A DNA stretch of 64,000 bases from positions 62,001 through 126,000 of the forward strand of contig RAYR01000013.1 of NCBI GenBank assembly GCA_003612405.1, read 5' to 3'. The notes beneath the pieces were generated by a model. The model ran no database searches and had not been told where the DNA came from. It saw nothing but the letters and a program-made list of their open reading frames with translations. A program made the position numbers and the translations under genes. Within the stretch, counting starts at the first letter, position 1. Every line of letters begins with the position of its first letter. This document shows positions 54,121-61,909 of the stretch, one piece after another. Source of the stretch: a bacterium 0.1xD8-71. GTDB taxonomy: Bacteria > Bacillota > Clostridia > Lachnospirales > Lachnospiraceae.

Positions 54121-54933
54121 TCAGTCAAACGGAATCACACCGCCATCATATGTATTGTTGATATACTCCTTAACCGCATCCGACTTCAAAGCATCTACCA
54201 ACGCCTTGATTCCTTCCTTGCTCTCATTGCCCTCTTTGACTGCAATCACATTCACATAGGTCTTCGCCGCCTCGGAATCAGACTGCTCAAAAGCAACCGC
54301 ATCCTTGGATACCGAAAAACCTGCCTCCATCGCATAGTTGCCGTTTAAGACCACAAAGGCCGACTCATCCTTAACCCTGGGCACCTGAGCCGCCTCAAGC
54401 TCCTGAATCTCCACATTGTAGGGATTCTCCACGATATCACGCACAGTAGCCTCCAGGCCCACGCCGTCTTTCAGTTTCAGGATACCATTGTCCTGTAACA
54501 GAAGAAGGGCTCTTGCCTCATTGGTGGTATCGTTGGGAACCGAGATTACATCTCCCTCTGTCAGCGTACTCAGATCACTCTTCGTACCAGGATAAATCCC
54601 GAAGGGCTCATAATGGATACCGCCCGCATTGACAAGATGGGTTCCATGCTCTTCATTGAAAGATTCCAGATAGGGAATGTGCTGGAAGTAGTTGGCGTCA
54701 TACTCGCCGCTCTCCACCACCTGATTGGGCTGTACATAATCGCTGAATACTGTCACTTCCAGAGTATAACCCTGCTCTTCCAGAATGGGTTTTACCTGCT
54801 CTAAAATCTCCGCATGCGGTGTGGCAGAAGCCGCCACCGTAATGGTGCTGTCATCTTTGGCAGACCCGCAGCCCGTAAGCGCTGCAAGCGTCAAGGCCGC
54901 AGCGGCCACACTGACAATCAATTTCTTTTTCAT
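54121..54933 (-). CDS. metQ: Methionine ABC transporter substrate-binding lipoprotein
   Basis: The 270-residue lipoprotein has a lipobox LAALTGCGSAK (Cys at about 22). The mature part belongs to the NLPA family: ATPHAEILEQVKPILEEQGY, VVESGEYDANYFQHIPYLESFN, SLTEGDVISVPNDTTNEARAL and a C-terminal YINNTYDGGVIPFD. It presents D/L-methionine or related compounds to MetN/MetI. It is 170 bp downstream of metI, with a small hairpin between. Confidence 0.95.
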   Translation of the reverse strand: MKKKLIVSVAAAALTLAALTGCGSAKDDSTITVAASATPHAEILEQVKPILEEQGYTLEVTVFSDYVQPNQVVESGEYDANYFQHIPYLESFNEEHGTHLVNAGGIHYEPFGIYPGTKSDLSTLTEGDVISVPNDTTNEARALLLLQDNGILKLKDGVGLEATVRDIVENPYNVEIQELEAAQVPRVKDESAFVVLNGNYAMEAGFSVSKDAVAFEQSDSEAAKTYVNVIAVKEGNESKEGIKALVDALKSDAVKEYINNTYDGGVIPFD

Positions 54934-55008
54934 AATCCTCTCCTCCTTGTTAACACACTCGTCTTTTCTATATATATAAAGATTCCCTTCCGGGAATTTC
55001 TATGTATA

Positions 55009-55095
55009 TCACTTTACTAATTTGTCATAATCATAAGGCAGCGTAACATATTCCTCCGAAAACCTCTGCATATACCGCCTGATTCCGCCAGTCAT
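55009..55095 (-). CDS. Possible 28-residue small protein between metI and metQ
   Basis: The frame ATG at 55095 to TGA at 55009 gives MTGGIRRYMQRFSEEYVTLP followed by YDYDKLVK. The aromatic and charged composition looks protein-like, but the ribosome site (CAGGG, close to the ATG) is poor. It may be a real sORF or the remains of a longer gene. No family recognised. Confidence 0.3.
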   Translation of the reverse strand: MTGGIRRYMQRFSEEYVTLPYDYDKLVK

Positions 55096-55103
55096 ATCCC
55101 TGT

Positions 55104-55766
55104 CTATCTCTTACGCCTGTCTACTTTCACGGAAAGCCGCATCCCAAGCGTCTGGAATATCTGCACCAGAAGTACCAACAGTACTACCGATACGACCATG
55201 ATAAGGGTTTCATAACGATAATATCCGTAACGCATGGCAATATCACCCAGACCGCCGCCGCCGACCACGCCGGCCATGGCGGAATATCCCAGTATCGTGC
55301 CGATAGCGATAGTCACACCCACCAGAATCGAAGTCCTGGCCTCCACCAGAAGCACCTTCCAGATAATCGTAAACATACCGGCGCCCATACTCTGCGCCGC
55401 CTCAATCACACCATGATCCACCTCGTTTAAAGAGGATTCAATCATACGCCCGATAAAAGGCGCCGCCGCAATGGTAAGCGGCACGATGGTAGCTACAGAT
55501 CCTGTGGTCTTACCAACAATCGCCCTGGTGAGCGGCATCACCAGAATCAGAAGAATCAAAAACGGAATACTTCTGGCAATATTCACGATCACATCAAGCA
55601 CTTTATACACCACCGCATTGGGTTTGATTCCCGTCTTATCCGTCACGGCAAGGGTAATGCCTATGGGAAGCCCGAACAGATACCCGAACAAAGTTGACGA
55701 AAGTGTCATAAGTAAGGTATCCCTGACGCCTTCCAGCATCATCATCGTCAGATCACTCGTCCACAT
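55104..55766 (-). CDS. metI: Methionine ABC transporter permease
   Basis: The 220-residue protein has five membrane helices. The permease signature EAAQSMGAGMFTIIWKVLLVEARTSILVG lies at about 135-165 (core GAGMFTIIWKVLL). The N-terminus starts MWTSDLTMMMLEGVRDTLLM. It forms the channel for the MetNIQ importer. Its start overlaps the 3' end of metN by 14 bp, which is typical translational coupling. Confidence 0.95.
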   Translation of the reverse strand: MWTSDLTMMMLEGVRDTLLMTLSSTLFGYLFGLPIGITLAVTDKTGIKPNAVVYKVLDVIVNIARSIPFLILLILVMPLTRAIVGKTTGSVATIVPLTIAAAPFIGRMIESSLNEVDHGVIEAAQSMGAGMFTIIWKVLLVEARTSILVGVTIAIGTILGYSAMAGVVGGGGLGDIAMRYGYYRYETLIMVVSVVLLVLLVQIFQTLGMRLSVKVDRRKR

Positions 55767-56793
55767 AGCCGTTCACCTCCTCCACCGCAAGCCCTCTTTC
55801 CATCAGATATGCTTTCATATCTTCCTGCATATCCTTATCATCGGGAAGACTTAAGATCATCTCTCCCCGGGCAATTCCTTCCACATTCTTGGTGTCGGCT
55901 TTCAGGATATTGATGGGCTGTCCGAATTTTAAAACCATATTGGCGATGACCGGCTCAAAGGAAGAGTTCACGGAAAAGACAATACGGATACAGCACTTTC
56001 CTTTCATCAGTTCCTTCTGATGTCCCTCCAGGGTGCGTCTTTCTGTTCCGCTGCCCTTAAGAATCAGTTCCTTTGCCTCCGCAGTCCTGGGATGGGAAAA
56101 GATATCAAACACCCGGCCCTGTTCCACCAGATGTCCTTCCCCGATAATCGCCACATGGGAACAGATTTCCCTCACCACCGACATCTCATGGGTAATAATC
56201 ACAATGGTAATACCATACTGCTGGTTAATTTCTTTTAACAACTGCAAAATCGACTGCGTGGTCCGCGGATCCAGGGCACTCGTAGCCTCGTCACACAACA
56301 GAATCTTAGGATTCGCAGCAAGGGCTCTGGCTATCGCCACTCTCTGTTTCTGACCGCCGGAGAGCTGCGCAGGATAAGCCTTTGCCTTCTCCGTCAGACC
56401 CACTATCTCCAGAAGTTCCACTGCCCGCTTTCTGGCATCTTTCTTCTTCATACCGCCAATCAATAATGGAAAACAGATATTATCAACGACATTCTTCTGC
56501 ATCAGCAGATTAAAATGCTGAAAGATCATGGCAATTTCCCGGCGTTTTTCCCGAAGTCCCGCCTCAGACAACATGCCAAGATCACTGCCCTCAATCTCCA
56601 CCGTACCGGATGTGGGTCTCTCCAGAAAATTCAGACAACGCACCAGGGTGCTCTTGCCCGCTCCCGACATACCGATAATTCCGTAAATATCACCAGCCTG
56701 AATGGACAGACTGATATCGTGCAGTGCTTCCACCTTGGCTTCACTGGTCACAAACGTCTTACATAAATTGCGCACTTCTATCATTGCCGCCAT
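55753..56793 (-). CDS. metN: Methionine ABC transporter ATP-binding protein
   Basis: From ATG 56793 (AAAGGA ten bases upstream) the protein has 346 residues: MAAMIEVRNLCKTF. The ATPase has Walker A GMSGAGKSTLVRCLN, signature LSGGQKQRVAIARAL, and Walker B ILLCDEATSALDPRTTQ. A C-terminal NIL domain (about 265-345, IVFSVNSSFEPVIANMVL) is the methionine-sensing regulatory part. The upstream frame extension to 56829 lies in the repeated leader and is not conserved. No SAM riboswitch was seen in the leader. Confidence 0.95.
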   Translation of the reverse strand: MAAMIEVRNLCKTFVTSEAKVEALHDISLSIQAGDIYGIIGMSGAGKSTLVRCLNFLERPTSGTVEIEGSDLGMLSEAGLREKRREIAMIFQHFNLLMQKNVVDNICFPLLIGGMKKKDARKRAVELLEIVGLTEKAKAYPAQLSGGQKQRVAIARALAANPKILLCDEATSALDPRTTQSILQLLKEINQQYGITIVIITHEMSVVREICSHVAIIGEGHLVEQGRVFDIFSHPRTAEAKELILKGSGTERRTLEGHQKELMKGKCCIRIVFSVNSSFEPVIANMVLKFGQPINILKADTKNVEGIARGEMILSLPDDKDMQEDMKAYLMERGLAVEEVNGYVDE

Positions 56794-56814
56794 GTTTGAC
56801 TTATCCTTTCGTAT

Positions 56815-56969
56815 CCGCTTCGCAGCCACTTGTTTTTCCTTTGCGGCCTTTCAGATTCGCAAGCCCGCGCTGACGCGCTCTCCTGTCCGATTGCATCGGA
56901 CGCTTGCTCATTATCGCCGCAGAAAAACAAATGTCTGCTTCGCAGCCGCTTGTTTTTCCTTTGCGGCTT
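56815..56969. repeat. Structured leader with 120-bp-spaced direct repeat
   Basis: A 35-bp segment at 56815-56849 recurs at 56935-56969 with about four differences (core GCTTCGCAGCC and TTGTTTTTCCTTTGCGGC). Between them lie a partly inverted piece (GCCGCAGAAAAACAAA at 56916-56931), a perfect GTCCGAT/ATCGGAC hairpin, a GCGCGTCAGCGCG hairpin, and GCAAGC/GCTTGC arms that could enclose both. The whole lies in the metN leader. Confidence 0.65.
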
Positions 56970-56976
56970 CTATATC

Positions 56977-57005
56977 AATTTAGTATGAATACCCCGAATT
57001 GTCAA
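56977..57005 (-). promoter_or_regulatory. Promoter of metN-metI-metQ
   Basis: Minus-strand TTGACA (57005-57000), a 17-bp spacer and TAAATT (56982-56977). It would give a leader of about 180 nt before the metN ATG. Confidence 0.75.
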
Positions 57006-57060
57006 GGTTTGCACTGGATATTGTGCAAAGGAACGGGGATTTTACCCTCACTTCTTTGAT

Positions 57061-58065
57061 TCAATGCCAGTACTGCCTGATATATTCCTGCGCTGCTCCC
57101 GGCGATATCTGCATCTTCTCCACCAACCGTTCCTGTGTCTCCTCTCTGGTGCTATGATACTCTATGCTCGTCTCAATCAGGGCTCTTATCCCTTGTTCTA
57201 TCCCTTGTTCTATCCCTTGTTCTATCCCTTGTTCTATCCCCTGATTCAATCCCTCCATACGTCCCCGTTGTATCAGCTGCGCTATGGCATTACACATATT
57301 TACTTTTCCTCCCTCCATGCTGGATTCCTTTGTTTTTAAAAGTTCCACAGTTTTAATATGCTCTGCTATCACATCGTAGGTTTCCTCATCCAATTCCTGA
57401 TAAGCCGGGTCATTGGTCATCAATTGATACAGTTTATCCGGATCATCTGCACAACGGATACAGTCAAAAACCTGCTTTAAATCCGTCTGAAACACATCCG
57501 TCTTATCAAATTTCCGTACCTCACAAACATAGATTCTGTAATCATTGACCTTATCCCGCAAGTCCCTGGGAATATCTGTAAAATCCAGGATACTGTGCAG
57601 ATTTGCGGCCCCGTCCCAATCCTCTCCATAGTACAGCACCAATGTGACACATGGATGCAATCTACTATCCTTGGTAAAGCCCGACAAAAACTCCGCTGAA
57701 GTAATATCCTTACGCCGCCTGACCTGTCTGCCGACCACAGCCGCCTGTCTCTCGTACTCCGACGCATCGTAGGACATACACCGAAGCGGCATCAGATAAT
57801 GCACTTCCTCCTGATTCTCAATGCCGATCACCATAAAGTTAACACCAAATGCCGCTTTCCGGATCACATCCCGATATTGCGGTCTTCGCCTTGGAACCCA
57901 TCGTCCTCGTCTGGTTGATGCTTGTAGGTGTCCTGTTTGTGAATCCATCTCCGTCAGATCTGATGGCCGCAGAATCTTCTTGCCGCCACACACAACACCA
58001 TTAATGAGATCCGCAAATCTCTCTGGTGCATGAAGATATTCCTTCTCCTGCAAGTCTTTTTCCAT
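57061..58065 (-). CDS. Rpn-family recombination-promoting nuclease (PD-(D/E)XK)
   Basis: The 334-residue protein belongs to the Rpn/YhgA-like family: FADLINGVVCGGKKIL at the N-terminus, the catalytic block YRDVIRKAAFGVNFMVIGIENQEEVHY (core RDVIRK and IGIENQ at about 65-85), then PLRCMSYDASEYERQ and TLVLYYGEDWDG. A C-terminal tandem of GIEQ units (about 275-295) precedes a coiled tail. In the family, these are nucleases tied to mobile elements and recombination. The repeat lies in DNA as 12-bp units at 57187-57246. A Glu and a Gln at IENQ keep the catalytic pattern. It is read away from the met operon promoter. Confidence 0.85.
   Translation of the reverse strand: MEKDLQEKEYLHAPERFADLINGVVCGGKKILRPSDLTEMDSQTGHLQASTRRGRWVPRRRPQYRDVIRKAAFGVNFMVIGIENQEEVHYLMPLRCMSYDASEYERQAAVVGRQVRRRKDITSAEFLSGFTKDSRLHPCVTLVLYYGEDWDGAANLHSILDFTDIPRDLRDKVNDYRIYVCEVRKFDKTDVFQTDLKQVFDCIRCADDPDKLYQLMTNDPAYQELDEETYDVIAEHIKTVELLKTKESSMEGGKVNMCNAIAQLIQRGRMEGLNQGIEQGIEQGIEQGIEQGIRALIETSIEYHSTREETQERLVEKMQISPGAAQEYIRQYWH
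57187..57246. repeat. 12-bp tandem repeat inside Rpn gene
   Basis: TATCCCTTGTTC occurs four times perfectly (57187-57234), followed by a fifth degenerate unit (57235-57246). In the protein it gives four GIEQ plus one GLNQ-type unit. Multiples of three bases keep the frame, so copy number can vary without breaking the gene. Confidence 0.9.
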
Positions 58066-58240
58066 ATTCTGTTCCTCCTATGCAGGAGGTTTTCAGAAAT
58101 CTCCTGCTCTTCATAAATTTGTGGATAAAAGCATAGATTTCTGAAAATCTAAAAGAAAATCAAGAAGGCTTTCGCCTGAATCGTAGAATATATGCTTTGA
58201 AAAAATGATAACATCTTATAGATAATTTAGCAAGAAAAAA

Positions 58241-59290
58241 TTAGGATAGTTCCCTGCCAACCATCACCTTATTCGTAAAAACACCTTTATCCTGCATCAC
58301 CTGTAATCCGTCATGCAGCCTGTCAAAAGAAAATCTCTGGGTGATTTGTGCCGACGGCCGGATTATACCTGTTCGTATCGCCCTGACAGCCATGTGCCAG
58401 TCATCTTCCCTTTCTTTCGTAAAGGAAGAATTCCATGTACCATATATGGCAACCTGCTGCCGCAGAATCTTCCAGTAAATCTGCTTATCAAATGTAATAT
58501 CCCCCGCAGGATTGCCAACAAATACCACCTGACCGCCTGCCCTGACCAGACTGACGGCATTGTTGATGCTCTCACTTACACCCACACACTCAAAGACCAC
58601 ATCCACACCTGCACCGTCCGTCTGTTCCCTGATATAAGCAACCGGATTCTTCTCATGACAGCTACAGAAGGTACATGTGGTCAATCCCGCCGCTAACTCC
58701 TGCTGTTCTTTTCTGGTTCCGACAGCATATATATTCTCAATCCCCATAGCGGCAAGCCATTGAAGCACCAACATGCCAATCGTTCCACAGCCATATACTG
58801 CCGCAGACCGGACCTCCATCATATCCGCCTGCCTGACAGCATGCAGGGCAACACATGTGGGTTCTAGCATCGCCGCATCCTCAAAGCTCACTTCCGAAGG
58901 CAGTTCGATCAGATTCCAGACCGGAACCGCCACATATTCGGCAAATCCACCGTCCGTTCTGGAACCCAGATAATTATAAGACTTACACATTTCATAGGCC
59001 ATATCTTGGCACGGCTCACACTCCATACAGGGAATCAACGGAAATACTCCTACATTCTTGCCTATAAAACGTTTATTTGCCTCTGTGGCAGCCTGCCGCA
59101 CGATACCGGCAAATTCATGTCCAGGTATGGTCGGGAAATGATAAGTTCCGGTCTTAAAAATACGCGGGATATCCGACCCGCATATTCCCGCATTGACCAC
59201 CTCCACCAGCACTTCATCGTCTCCCAGCTGCGGTGTGGGCACATCTTTATAAGCCAACTGTCCTATTTCTTCCAAAACATAGGCTTTCAT
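58241..59290 (-). CDS. Zinc-dependent MDR dehydrogenase, polyol-phosphate type
   Basis: The 349-residue medium-chain dehydrogenase has zinc-ligand motifs AGICGSDIPRI and PGHEFAGIV, the structural zinc loop PCMECEPCQDMAYEMC, and the cofactor loop YGCGTIGMLVLQWL. Other markers are DGAGVDVVFECVG and the C-terminal YGTWNSSFTKEREDDWHMA seen in galactitol-1-phosphate 5-dehydrogenase-like and TarJ-like enzymes. It should oxidise or reduce a pentitol/hexitol phosphate at C2. Its start overlaps the cytidylyltransferase stop by ATGA. Together with it, it most likely makes or breaks CDP-polyols for surface polymers. Confidence 0.85.
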   Translation of the reverse strand: MKAYVLEEIGQLAYKDVPTPQLGDDEVLVEVVNAGICGSDIPRIFKTGTYHFPTIPGHEFAGIVRQAATEANKRFIGKNVGVFPLIPCMECEPCQDMAYEMCKSYNYLGSRTDGGFAEYVAVPVWNLIELPSEVSFEDAAMLEPTCVALHAVRQADMMEVRSAAVYGCGTIGMLVLQWLAAMGIENIYAVGTRKEQQELAAGLTTCTFCSCHEKNPVAYIREQTDGAGVDVVFECVGVSESINNAVSLVRAGGQVVFVGNPAGDITFDKQIYWKILRQQVAIYGTWNSSFTKEREDDWHMAVRAIRTGIIRPSAQITQRFSFDRLHDGLQVMQDKGVFTNKVMVGRELS

Positions 59291-59979
59291 TCTAATCCCT
59301 CCAGCAATGTCTTAAATCGTTCCAGATCTGCCTGCGTGGTAATCTTAAAATTCCTCTCCTCGCCCGGAATCATGGCAATATCCATCCCCGCCATGATGGC
59401 CGGTTCTGTGGAACCATTGATTCTCTCTATCTTATCCGGTAACAGGCATCGGTTTGCTTCATAGTATTTCCCTAATACAAATGCTTCCGGCGCCTGCCCC
59501 GCATATACCTTTTCCCGCTCCAGAAGGGATGTAATCTGGCAGCCATCCCCTAAATATACCGTATCCTTCATCGGAAGAACGGGCAGGCAGCCGTCATGCT
59601 CTTTGCAGGCATCAATGCAGGCGGTAAGTAAAGAAGCGGATACTAACGGCCTGGCCGCATCGTGAACAATCACGATATCCTCCTCTCTTGCATATTGTAC
59701 AATGTCCTGAAGGCCATGATAAATGGAACCCTGTCTGTTGGTCCCAGGATTGGAAAATCCTTTGAATTTATCTGAAACCTTCTCCGGCATCTGCTTATGT
59801 ATGCTCTCCCGCCATTCCACATGGGCAACAATCTGTATCGCATCGATCTGTGGATGCGTCCCAAACACCTCAAGACAATGCGTAATCACAGTTTTCCCTT
59901 GAACAGCAATATACTGTTTCGGAATGTCAGCCCCCAGTCTGACGCCGCTTCCTCCCGCCAATATTAACGCTATGTTCAT
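59287..59979 (-). CDS. IspD/TarI-family cytidylyltransferase
   Basis: The 230-residue nucleotidyltransferase has the CTP-binding motif ALILAGGSGVRLGADIPKQYI at the start (core LAGGSGVRLG), VIVHDAARPLVSASLL, MKDTVYL and NGSTEPAIMAGMD. The family includes IspD (methylerythritol phosphate) and TarI (ribitol-5-phosphate). Context with a polyol-phosphate dehydrogenase and a pentulose-phosphate-type epimerase favours a polyol phosphate such as ribitol- or arabinitol-5-phosphate. It is 15 bp after the epimerase gene. Confidence 0.85.
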   Translation of the reverse strand: MNIALILAGGSGVRLGADIPKQYIAVQGKTVITHCLEVFGTHPQIDAIQIVAHVEWRESIHKQMPEKVSDKFKGFSNPGTNRQGSIYHGLQDIVQYAREEDIVIVHDAARPLVSASLLTACIDACKEHDGCLPVLPMKDTVYLGDGCQITSLLEREKVYAGQAPEAFVLGKYYEANRCLLPDKIERINGSTEPAIMAGMDIAMIPGEERNFKITTQADLERFKTLLEGLE

Positions 59980-59994
59980 ACAGGCATGCTCCTT

Positions 59995-60657
59995 CTAAAA
60001 TTTCAGCTCCCTGATATCCTCCAAGGTTTCCCCATATGGCTTCTGTTTGCCAAAAAGAAGTGTCGTCCCCAGCACAAAACCATCCACACCTTTAGGGGCG
60101 TACTCTATGATCTTATCCGCACCGCAGGCGCCGTCCCAGTAAATCTGGAAATTCATATCTTCCTTTAAGGCCAGCAGTTTTGTAATCTTTTTCCCCACAT
60201 ATGGCATATACATCTGCCCTGCATTTCCTGGATTCACAGTCATCACCAGAACCTTCTTCACGATTCTGAGCATTTCCATGACTGTCTCCACGCTGGTTCC
60301 CGGATTGATTGCAATACCCGGTGTTATACCGGCATTGATAATTTTCTGCAATGTGGTAGAAGGATGATATTCTGCTTCCGGATGAATATAGATTGTATCT
60401 CCCTCACGCAGATGATTGATAAATAACTCTACCGTGTGGTTGGGATGCTCTACCATCAGATGTACATCCAGAGGCTTCTTCGTTGCAGACGCAATATAGG
60501 CCATATCATTTAATGACATGGCAAAATTGGGAACATAACGCCCGTCCATAATATCAATGTGGAAGGAATCTATGCCACCCGCTTCTAAATCTCTTACTTC
60601 TTTTTCCAGATTAGCATAATTTGCACACATCATAGATGCCATCAGTTCAAATTTCAT
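59995..60657 (-). CDS. Ribulose-phosphate 3-epimerase-family protein
   Basis: The 220-residue TIM-barrel protein matches Rpe/AlsE: ASMMCANYANLEKEV, FHIDIMDGRYVPNF (metal ligands His33, Asp35), DVHLMVEHP, and MTVNPGNAGQMYMPYV. The last catalytic strand has YWDGACGADKI in place of the standard VDGGI. It interconverts pentulose-5-phosphates or a related ketose phosphate. Being first in the CDP-polyol operon, it may supply the substrate for the dehydrogenase. The divergence suggests a specialised substrate. Confidence 0.85.
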   Translation of the reverse strand: MKFELMASMMCANYANLEKEVRDLEAGGIDSFHIDIMDGRYVPNFAMSLNDMAYIASATKKPLDVHLMVEHPNHTVELFINHLREGDTIYIHPEAEYHPSTTLQKIINAGITPGIAINPGTSVETVMEMLRIVKKVLVMTVNPGNAGQMYMPYVGKKITKLLALKEDMNFQIYWDGACGADKIIEYAPKGVDGFVLGTTLLFGKQKPYGETLEDIRELKF

Positions 60658-60710
60658 ATATTCTCCTTAATCCTTACAGGCTGAATTCTCTATTAATATG
60701 CAATAATATT

Positions 60711-60739
60711 AATATAATAGATTTTTCTAATTTAGACAA
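60711..60739 (-). promoter_or_regulatory. Promoter of epimerase-cytidylyltransferase-dehydrogenase operon
   Basis: Minus-strand TTGTCT (60739-60734), 17 bp, TATATT (60716-60711). It lies about 55 bp before the epimerase ATG in an AT-rich gap. Confidence 0.7.
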
Positions 60740-60808
60740 TGCTTTCATTAAATATTACTGTATCCTTCACACCATACCTCTTTTCTATCCTGAAAAGAAT
60801 ATCGATTT

Positions 60809-61909
60809 TTAACAGTCACTCTCGCAGATAATATCCGCAATTCTTTTGGATGCAGTTCCATCGCCGTATACATTTACGGTCCGACTCATCTTTGCGTAGG
60901 CTTCATCATCCGTTAAGAGTTCATTCAATGCCACCAAAATCCTGTCTTTTGAATTGCCCACCAAACGTAATATTCCCGCTTCCACGCCTTCCGGACGTTC
61001 CGTCATCTCCCGCATAACCAACACCGGCTTTCCTAACGCAGATGCCTCCTCCTGAATCCCGCCGCTATCCGTCAGAATCAGATAGCTTCTCTTCATGAAA
61101 TTATGGAAATCCACCACATCTAACGGTTCAATCAGATGAATCCTGTCGCATCCCTGAAAATGCGCACCCGCAATCTGTCTGACAACAGGATTTAAATGCA
61201 CAGGATAAATCACCCTGACGTCCGGCCAGGTATCCACACATTCCCTGACAGCCTCAAACATTTCATGCATAGGCTCCCCTATATTTTCACGGCGGTGCGC
61301 CGTAAGCAATATCAGCTTTGCGTCCGCCGCCCACTCCAGTTCCTCGTGCCGATAATCTTCCTTTACTGTTATTTTTACTGAATCTATGACAGTATTTCCC
61401 GTAACATAAATCTGTCTTTCATCTTTTCCTTCTGCCACAAGATTTTTCTTAGCCCACTGCGTCGGCGCAAAATGATACTTTGCAATCAGGCTGACCGCCT
61501 GACGGTTAAATTCTTCCGGATAAGGTGACGTAATATCATAGGTTCTCAGTCCCGCCTCCACATGAGCAACTGGTATCTGTTGATAAAAGGCTGCCAGGGA
61601 AGCCGCAAACGATGTAGAAGTATCACCGTGTACCATCACCAGATTCGGTTCTTCTTTCTTAAGTATCGGCTGTAATTTCTGTAAAACATTGATTGTAATA
61701 TCAAACAGGCTCTGATTCTGCGTCATCACAGCCAAATCATAATCGGGCACCACCCGGAAAACATCCATGACCTGATTTAACATCTCTCTATGCTGCCCGG
61801 TTACACAGACCATCACTTCCACTTCTTTACGAGTTTTTAATTCCAATATCAACGGGCACATCTTAACAGCCTCCGGGCGGGTGCCAAATACTAACAATAT
61901 TTTTTTCAT
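60809..61909 (-). CDS. wecB: Non-hydrolysing UDP-GlcNAc 2-epimerase
   Basis: Starting at ATG 61909 the protein has 366 residues: MKKILLVFGTRPEAVKMCPL. Other motifs are VMVHGDTSTSFAASLAAF, AHVEAGLRT, TGNTVIDSV, LTAHRRENIGEP, PVHLNPVV, LILTDSGGIQEEASALGKP and REMTERPEGVEAG. It converts UDP-GlcNAc to UDP-ManNAc for surface polysaccharide or teichoic-acid linkage units. Its start overlaps the stop of the upstream three-domain gene (ATGA), a coupled operon. The complete active-site set is present. Confidence 0.95.
   Translation of the reverse strand: MKKILLVFGTRPEAVKMCPLILELKTRKEVEVMVCVTGQHREMLNQVMDVFRVVPDYDLAVMTQNQSLFDITINVLQKLQPILKKEEPNLVMVHGDTSTSFAASLAAFYQQIPVAHVEAGLRTYDITSPYPEEFNRQAVSLIAKYHFAPTQWAKKNLVAEGKDERQIYVTGNTVIDSVKITVKEDYRHEELEWAADAKLILLTAHRRENIGEPMHEMFEAVRECVDTWPDVRVIYPVHLNPVVRQIAGAHFQGCDRIHLIEPLDVVDFHNFMKRSYLILTDSGGIQEEASALGKPVLVMREMTERPEGVEAGILRLVGNSKDRILVALNELLTDDEAYAKMSRTVNVYGDGTASKRIADIICESDC

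Noticed and set aside
56794..56829. Longer metN start
   Set aside because: The extension comes from the repeated leader; ATG 56793 has the better ribosome site and starts near the family N-terminus.
56794..57005. SAM riboswitch upstream of metN
   Set aside because: No conserved S-box core, and the hairpins present do not match its layout as far as I can read.
57187..57246. CRISPR-like array
   Set aside because: Units are adjacent with no spacers and are in frame inside a gene.
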